Shown here: positions 57,717-64,000 of the stretch, in pieces
Numbering within the stretch: the stretch's first letter is position 1
How the letters are laid out: every line of letters begins with the position of its first letter
Notes under the pieces: generated by a model
Told to the model about the DNA's origin: nothing
Databases searched by the model: none
Seen by the model: the letters and a program-made list of their open reading frames with translations, nothing else
Translations under genes and position numbers: made by a program
From: Allantophomopsis cytisporea
Lineage: Eukaryota > Ascomycota > Leotiomycetes > Phacidiales > Phacidiaceae
Reading direction: 5' to 3'
Assembly (NCBI GenBank): GCA_024752435.1
Contig: CP103026.1
Span: 1,922,001 to 1,986,000 of the forward strand
DNA: 64,000 nt

Positions 57717-58928
57717 CTACCTAACACAATTGTAGCAATTAACGGTACAAGGCCCTGGGGTAGTAATAGTCCAAGTTTCACTAGAGGTAGAGATCGTAGT
57801 AGGTACTGATGAGCAAGAGGTAGATAAGACGACATAGCTCGAGGTTCTAGCAGTAGGATTGCAGGTGAGGGTAGCTGTGCCTTTGGTAGTCATAGTGAAT
57901 TTCTGGCTATGAGTAGTAAGCGTTTTTGGCGCTGAGCTACAAGTAGTTGTAAAACTGTATTTACTGGTAGTCTTCGTGGAACTCGTATACATCGGCTTCA
58001 TTGATGATTTTGTATTGCTTGGAGGTTTTGTTGAAAGACTCTTTTCAGTACTAGAGGTAGAAGTAACAAACGTTGAAAACTTAGTAGAGGTTGTGATGGT
58101 AGGAGATGAGGAAGCAGGCGATGAGGAAGCAGGCGATTAGGAAGCGGAAGATGAGGAGGCAGGTGATGAGGAAGCGGGCGATGAGGTGGCTGCTGATGAT
58201 GAAGCGGGCAGTGTTGAAGTAGAAGAGGTTGAAGTTGATTCTGAGGATGCGATTGAAGAACATTCTTCGTCCAATATTGTCATGGATGAGAGTTACAGCT
58301 ACGGTAAGGGCATAAAGACCACCAGACGTCGATGCAGCATCATTTACACTGATAGAAGCGTAGGCAACAACATCACTGACAAAAGAAGTACCTGCAAGAG
58401 TGGCAGAACTCCCAAATTGCCAGAAAACATTACAAAAAGCCCTGTTGACAACGATGACAGATGATCCCACAGCTGTTACTAATGTAGAAGAGATTTGAAA
58501 AACCTATACAGAACCTGAGTTTCCTTGGGCATCCAAGGTAAGCTGTCCTGTAATCTGAGCAGTTCCGAGAGTATAGACCCCCCAGCAAGGGTTGTCCCAC
58601 CAAGCTCAACTCCCAATGAAGCTTTAGGAGCTAGTTGGGCCGCGGAGTTGTAGGCAGTTGATGCATCGTTATGTGCAGTCTGCGCAACCGCGTCGTTAGA
58701 GTGTATAGTACCCGCATAAGTGATTTGGTTTGCTCCAGTAACGGCAGTGCCAGGTGATACACCAAGAAACCCTTGGAGGGTTGTTAAGCCTGTATTGGTG
58801 ACGGTAGATGCTCCAAGAACACTGGAAGCTGCAGCACTTACAAGGTCGACTGGGGACTGAGCATTGATTGGCAAGGTAAGAGCAAGAGCAAGCGTAAGTG
58901 CAGAGTTGTAACTAAAGAATGTCTTCAT
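57717..58928 (-). pseudogene. Broken secreted ice-binding protein (DUF3494) with Ser/Thr-rich tail
   Basis: Starts MKTFFSYNSALTLALALTLPINAQ (24 residues, first 20 a signal peptide). The DUF3494 fold follows: LGASTVTNTGLTTLQGFLGV, SPGTAVTG, GTIHSNDAVAQTAHND, TAYNSAAQ and LGGTTLAGG. The frame then breaks in a six-G run (58578-58583). In the next frame VYTLGTAQITGQLTLDAQGN continues to a TAG at 58504-58506, then VFQISSTLVTAVGSSVIVVN, CNVFWQFGSSATLAGTSF and GGLYALTVAVTLI. Another shift near 58270-58290 leads into a Ser/Thr/Pro tail with a TAA at 58137-58139, ending TITTPGPCTVNCYNCVR at 57717. DUF3494 proteins bind ice crystals and protect cold-adapted microbes. Here the gene is ruined by at least two stops and two frameshifts, yet remains easy to recognise, so decay is recent. 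Confidence 0.88.
58096..58200 (-). repeat. 15-bp tandem repeats encoding a Ser/Ala/Pro tail
   Basis: Imperfect units of GATGAGGAAGCGGGC type on plus (ASSSP units on minus) repeat about six to seven times inside the ice-binding pseudogene. Confidence 0.8.
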
Positions 58929-61249
58929 CTTGATGTTCTGGTATGTTAAGAGAATAAAGGATGAATATGATGAGGGAGGACGTTGACTGAATGTAGTGAG
59001 GGAGAATGTTGACTGAATGTAGTGAGGGAGAATGTTGATTAAATATGGGGGGGGAATGATCCTAACATGAGTACTCTTGTAGTCGAGTGTCAAGAGAATA
59101 TAATATTTCTTACAGAGTAGGAAACCAAAGGCCACACACCTAAAGATTGTGAGGCGTGACAATCGGATCCGATGCATAAGTTGGACTGAACCAAAGGTAA
59201 AAGCCCCATCCAAATGCAATGCTTAGCAAAGATCACATATTAGTAAGAGGCAACGAGGTGGGGGAGCTGGGCTTGATTCTCCAATCCTAATGTTTCCTGT
59301 TGTCCGGATTCTCTAATTGTTAAACATGAGACAGTAAGTAGCATATGTACTCTTATTATGACACTACAAATATGATTACATTGAGTAATGTTGGTTCAAC
59401 CAACTTGAACTAATAGTAGGTGAGTTTGTAGCAGATGGCCTTAAACATGTATATAAGATATCGAAGGGAGTAGCTATCACTTCCATCAATCCGGATGATT
59501 TATCCTACAACACTTCCAGTGATGATTAATACTTAATGGATACCACTAAATTAAGTATGCTACTTTTACCAGGACCTACGCAAGCGATACTCAATCAACC
59601 ACAGTTGTCTTAAGAAATGAAGACTAGCATATAGCTTATCCAGCTCCTACACAGAGATTGATTTTTAAGTATTTATATGATAAATCAGCTGGTAATTGAC
59701 GAATGGATGGATCTATTCGGATTAGTTGAAGGACCTAAGCCTTATAGACATTAACATATGATCTGCACTAAGGAGACTCCGGGATATTGTTGATTTGAGC
59801 TACGAGAGCCTAAACGCTCCTTGAATCTTAAGGTTTCGGATGGCGGTCGTATTCATTCTCAGAACCAACCTTCCTATCTGCATCTTTAGTACCTTGTTGT
59901 GTGGCTAGTGATTTTTAGTTGTCGTTGGATGTAACTTTCCGGTGGCCTCATATACGTATCACCAGTAGACAGAATTCACAACGCGTCACGAATTCTGTCA
60001 ATCACTGGTGTATTATTAAGTCAGAAACTTTAACGTTCCGTGAGTTGCTATGCCGCTAAGGTTGTAGGCGCTTGCTCGTCCAGCGATCATTACTACGAGC
60101 TATCTACTTAGCCCGGAATGATCTTGATTGATTATATCTAACGAGATAATAAAGGCTACATTAAACATTACCAAAGAATGGCAATCCGTAGGACTGCTCA
60201 TTTATGATTGCTCAAGTAGACAATGATGTGAGAATAGCGTCCGGGTGAGCAACGTTCTCAATCGAACGATCTCTCTTGTCGAATCATATATGATAGCCTG
60301 TTACGCAACGGAAGTAGCTCCGGCATATACCAATCAAATGCCACAAATCATAATGCATTAGTACGCCAAGTACTGGACGATTGTATGATTCTTACACAAA
60401 ATCGCATGGAAGCCTCATGTATATTCTCCCACAGCTGCCAAGGCTTTGGTCTTTGGGTATATTAGCCTTTTGGCGTAAAAATGTAGTTGCTACTTAATAC
60501 TCGTGCTTCGTGGAAGACTTAGCTTTGAGAGTAGCTTCGAATGCACGTGGATGACAGAATAGTACGTTTGCAAACGGCGTTCATTGCTCTACCCTGCCAC
60601 CCCCAAAATGCTACAAATTTTATATGGAGTTAAGATAAGGAACTCAAGTACGAGAACCTTATTTCGGTTAGAATAATTCTTATTCCTAGCTACTCATTAG
60701 ATATTAGAGAGTTTGTATCCAATGCGGTAAATTATTGAAGTATATTACCTGTTATATATATAATAATATACTCTGCCACTAGCATGATGTCAATGTCAAG
60801 AGGCTTCTCTCGGCGGACATTAATGATCCCTTAACGCTTTATGAAAAAGGGTTGAGGATCGCGGACTTAGGATCGGGTTTCAGGATCGAGGACTGAGTAG
60901 ATTGTTGAGTATATTGTATTACTATGAGTAGCTGCCAAGAGAAATTTGAATGACCAACGAATGTCGTAAAGCTAGATAACACGATTCGAACCCTAGCGGC
61001 GACGTTGATAAATACATAGGTCTGGGCCATAAGTATTGTACATATGCTACTAGCACAAGTGCCCTGCTAATAATACGCTGTCTAAATATTCAACTAGTAG
61101 CACGCTGCTTTACAAATTACAGTGTAGAACCCCACCAAAAGTTACTACTTGGTGTACATCCTATTTGCCAACTCGAAATCTACACATCTCTAGTATATTG
61201 TACGAAGTAGCCCTGTAAACACCTAAATATCAATAGAATCCTAAGCTGC
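58929..61249. other. Gene-free AT-rich region
   Basis: No coding frame supported. Short direct repeats (AATGTAGTGAGGGAGAATGTTGA-like units, GTTGACTGAATGTAGTGAGG twice) lie just upstream of the ice-binding pseudogene near 58980-59040, and a large imperfect palindrome lies at 59961-60009. The TpA-rich look increases towards the transposon remnant. Confidence 0.5.
59961..60009. repeat. Large imperfect palindrome centred on ACGCGT
   Basis: The left arm (ACCAGTAGACAGAATTC) and the complement of the right arm (ACCAGTGATTGACAGAATTC) match apart from a 3-base gap and one or two substitutions, around a central ACGCGT. It could be a fold-back remnant of a small inverted-repeat element or a cruciform-forming site. 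Confidence 0.75.
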
Positions 61250-62240
61250 TTAAACAGCTTCCTGTAGTCAATTATAAGATAGCTTCTTAAGGTAGTTTAT
61301 ATATATACTTCTTTATCTCTTATTAGATATTCTTAATAGGATTGAGATCTAGTAAGTATAGCAGCCAATTAATAACTAAAATACTACGCTCTTGAAAATT
61401 AAGCAAAGTCTTTCTATAGGTATATACTAGAGCGTTGTCTTGTATCAATAATTGTCTAGGATAAAGCTAGAACCAACCATCAATAAAAAGGACAATATAC
61501 TAACAATAGGATTCCCTTCTAATAGTACTCTATTCCTTTTCCTAGAATAATATCGGTCTTTTTTTATAAGCTTTTGAAAATAAACTCTAAAACATCTAGC
61601 TACTATAGCGCTGTTTACAATCAATAATATATATAGAATCTAAAACTTTATTTAGAAGCTAAGTAATATATATTTTCCTTGTATTTCTACCTATAACTTA
61701 TATTTTATCGGTCTAAAGAATAGTATCCTACTCTTCTTCTAACTAATTAAAGTATTCGGTAGCAAATATATAGTAGAGTCTTCGATTTTCCTCAGATATA
61801 GGAGGTTTATAGAGTATTATATATCGACGATACTTTGTACAGTATAAACAGTAACGTATTGTTTAAATACCGATATCTTACTATCCTATTTCAATTGGAA
61901 TACGCTAATAGAAGAGCCTTCGGCGGAGGTATATACTCGAAATAAAGGTAATAAGCTCTTCAACCTGCTCTATACTAAGCGAGCTAGGCCTTCTAGACCG
62001 ATAAGCCGGTATTAGTCGATAAGCTAGAGTATATCTAACTTGACGGCGTGTCAATCCTAATTATATAGCAATCCGGGTCTGCGACTAGCCAATTTCATTG
62101 AGTACTCGGACTTGTACCCGCTAGTCTCGAGTAGCTTCTCTGCCGGTAGGAATAGCGGCATCAAAAGCCTCAATCACGTCAATAGGAGCTTCAATAGCTG
62201 GGCTTGGTGTACGAGGCAACTCTATAATATTATATAAAGT
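61250..62240 (-). mobile_element. Decayed Tc1/mariner-family DNA transposon, RIP-type mutations
   Basis: Reading minus, one frame at 62132-61884 gives a helix-turn-helix DNA-binding part with SQTRIA, LGLTRRQVRYTLAYRL and SLSIEQVEELITFISS, interrupted by TAG/TAA where Gln or Trp would be expected. Further along (61445-61326) the DDE part reads IQDNALVYTYRKTLLNF and VINWLLYLLDLNPIKNI, clearly derived from the QDNAPxHTA...DWPPYSPDLNPIENxW signature. Pro-to-Leu and Ser-to-Leu changes (CCA to CTA, TCA to TTA) are C-to-T in CpA context, the mark of RIP. Ends were not fixed; the 10-mer CTACTTGGTG, preceded by ACCCC, occurs at 61145-61154 and 62308-62317 outside the coding remnant. No active transposase remains. 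Confidence 0.82.
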
Positions 62241-62671
62241 TATTGATGTTAATAATAGTATACAATTATTTGATGTTACAACAGCAACATATTATACCCC
62301 GCTTTTGCTACTTGGTGGCTGAACTAGTAATAGCGTATGTACAATACTTATGTACCAGACCTATATACTCTAGTGATAGATGTCACATTATATATAGTGG
62401 GACGTTCTAAGCCGACCTTTGTACCAAATGAGATTATCAAGGCTACTATATGTACAGATCCCTTTGTATAGAGAGGTGAAAAAGAGGCCATTGAGGAACG
62501 TACCTTACCGTAGTCCCGACCATTCTCCAGATATGTACTGTGAGTTTGGCTTAACAAAGGCAGCGGCCCTCATACTACTATCAATACTGGTAGATAAACA
62601 ATATGTAATATCTCTAACTGCTTATCAGCACCCTTCAAAGACTTGATAGAACATATATCTTGTGATATAGA
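62241..62671. other. AT-rich spacer, no gene
   Basis: Between the transposon remnant and the decayed frame. Contains one of the two ACCCC-N-CTACTTGGTG motifs. Confidence 0.4.
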
Positions 62672-63189
62672 GCTGCTGATGCGAACCATACTGAAATGAC
62701 TTTCTTATCATTAGCATCCGAGACCTACAATTTGCCGCCAGGATTTGAGCCATCAAATTATTATTCAACAAGGATCCCAGCATACTTGTAGTCTGCAATG
62801 TAGTTGTTAAAGCCGGGAGTACCGTACTTGACATCTGTCGGATCAACTCCCGAATATAGCTTATCAATGTTGAGATTTTGCAGAAAGAATCTTGTCAAAA
62901 CAAAGTTGAAGGAATCTTTCGTACATATACAGGTCTCAACTACTTCTCATCCTTAGATCGATTATCTCAGACTTCAATTAAGAATCCTTTATTGGTAAGG
63001 AGAAGGGGTTAACAGCTTATTGTCAGGTCAAGAGTAGCCAATTGACCCTGTAGTTCCCATACGATTTCTCAGGGCTTCATTTACCAGATGCTGACGATCG
63101 AATTGATTTTGACGCATCCTGGCTCTAGTTAGCACTCTCAATGTGTTACAATTATCAATAAGTCTCAAAGCTTGTTGAAAATAAATTAG
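62672..63189 (-). pseudogene. Unidentified protein frame destroyed by stop codons only
   Basis: One minus-strand frame runs about 170 codons without any frameshift: LIYFQQALRLIDNCNTLRVL, TRARMRQNQFDRQHLVNEAL, RNRMGTTGSIGYS, EVVETCICTKDSFNFVLTRF, NIDKLYSGVDPTDVKYGTPG, FNNYIADYKYAGILVE, SDANDKKVISVWFASAA. It is broken by roughly nine TGA, TAA and TAG codons. Stops without indels fit RIP changing CAA, CGA, CAG and TGG codons. The composition is clearly protein-like, but I do not recognise the family. Its ends are open: higher coordinates probably hold earlier exons. Confidence 0.6.
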
Positions 63190-63618
63190 AAAGTTGATTA
63201 TACGGATTTACGGATTTATCAATTTGGCTCTGAAGGATAGCGCCGGGCTTACGGGATTAATACAAACATCGGCGTCCGAATCTTTCGGCGATGTGAAAAG
63301 TAGATGATCTGTAGTGATGAGTCATGTGCGGGAATTAAACGTATAGACCAATAAACCTATATAATTCTATTCGATATATACTTTTACATATCTGATCTAA
63401 TAAGACATAGTGATAGTAGTAACAATGATAATAACATTATATGTGACTCAATTAAGCAGTTGTTGCCCATTATTGCCTACGTGTACTAGTTTTGTACATG
63501 TACTCTACCTTATAGAATAGTTCTGTTTCTTATAAACGTAGGTACTGTGTATAGCTCAAGCAAGTCACCTGACATTTACCCTATACCGTCAAAAATGTTG
63601 TAAACATACTTCCTTACA
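63190..63618. other. AT-rich spacer upstream of the zinc-cluster pseudogene
   Basis: No coding frame supported. Confidence 0.4.
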
Positions 63619-64000
63619 ATGTCTGAATCCGCTCCCTCATTACGCAAGGAAGTTCGAACATCGATAGCAAAGGCTTGCGAGGAATGTAGACGATGTAAGA
63701 CCAAGTACAATAGTAGCTTGCCCTATAATATTTGTAGGAAGTATAGTAGAAGATGTCGCTTCCGATCTTACGTTCGACGACGACAGAAGGGTAAAGCCTC
63801 TTCTTCCTATAAACATTACGAGTTAAAGATAGAGGAGAACGACCTTGTAGAACTAAACACAGAAGCATCCCAATCGCCTCTCTTACCTAACATATTATCC
63901 GGCGACGAGGAGTATAATAATCATGTTACAGCCACCGACAATAATCCTCTGTCATAGTTACTTCAACTGTACTACGGCCCTTCATCCAATTTTGCGTTTC
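63619..64000 (+). pseudogene. Zn2Cys6 transcription regulator with two lost zinc cysteines, cut by the window end
   Basis: From ATG at 63619 the frame reads SIAKACEECRRCKTKYNSS, PYNICRKYSRRCRFRS and YVRRRQKGK, the binuclear zinc cluster of fungal regulators. Spacing fits C-x2-C-x6-C-x5-C-x2-C-x6-C, but the third and fourth positions are Tyr30 (TAC, 63706-63708) and Tyr36 (TAT, 63724-63726). Cys at 26, where Arg is usual, also fits a CGT-to-TGT change. A TAG at 63955-63957 ends the frame, yet beyond it the same frame continues LLQLYYGPSSNFAF, a segment typical of the regulatory domain start in these proteins, and runs off the window. All changes are G-to-A or C-to-T, as RIP produces. The protein could not bind zinc normally. 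Confidence 0.82.

Noticed and set aside
60960..60990. GGGTTCGAATCG on minus, like a tRNA B box
   Set aside because: No T stem complementarity and no A box upstream; at most a SINE-like fragment, which cannot be supported.
60839..61030. 63-residue frame on minus (MAQTYVFINVAARVRIVL...)
   Set aside because: Short, in AT-rich decayed DNA, without any motif.

Overview
The window is nuclear DNA of a filamentous ascomycete. Genes carry short introns (about 45-80 nt, GT-AG, sometimes with a CTAAC-like branch site), are densely packed on both strands, and many have well known fungal orthologues. The gene content and protein sequences look most like Leotiomycetes (Helotiales, Sclerotiniaceae/Rutstroemiaceae type); that placement is inference from protein resemblance, not a measured result. 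No tRNA, rRNA or CRISPR was found. Start sites and exon joins below were worked out by hand from reading frame and splice consensus.

Layout. 0-5.4 kb: a secreted GH5 endoglucanase (minus) diverges from the mitochondrial AAA protein BCS1, followed by a small acidic protein. 5.7-15.2 kb: an AGC kinase of the S6K/Psk1 type, a small I78-type peptidase-inhibitor protein and the very large HIR complex subunit Hir3, all on minus. 16.5-23.3 kb: a kinesin-6-like motor and an acidic disordered protein, possibly a CRF1/IFH1-type coactivator. 24.7-27.4 kb: a TBC-domain Rab GAP with a 4.4 kb gene-free stretch upstream. 31.8-36.2 kb: signal peptidase subunit Sec11, a multispanning membrane protein and a GH7 cellobiohydrolase. 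37.8-48.5 kb: a BTB/POZ protein, a TRAPPC12-like protein, a large NLR-like protein (serine-esterase + NACHT + degenerate repeats) and a RING-CH E3 ligase. 49.2-53.9 kb: acetolactate synthase (ILV2) and a GH43 enzyme. 55.3-64 kb: a changed landscape with almost no intact genes. It holds a broken MFS transporter, a broken ice-binding protein (DUF3494), a decayed Tc1/mariner transposon, an unidentified reading frame ruined only by stop codons, and a Zn2Cys6 regulator whose zinc cysteines have become tyrosines.

How the parts relate. GH5, GH7 and GH43 supply endo-, exo- and side-chain/xylan-type activities for plant cell wall breakdown; GH5 and GH7 have a TATA box and a GGCTAAA element (XlnR/XLR-1 type) upstream. 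Sec11 serves the secretory route these enzymes use. The last ~9 kb looks like a repeat-induced-point-mutation (RIP) compartment: damage in the transposon, the unknown frame and the zinc-cluster gene is mostly C-to-T/G-to-A with the frame kept, whereas the transporter and ice-binding genes next to it also carry frameshifts. The observations most worth following are the NLR-like protein with an optional 15-nt microexon, the ice-binding pseudogene, and the RIP-type loss of the zinc-cluster cysteines.
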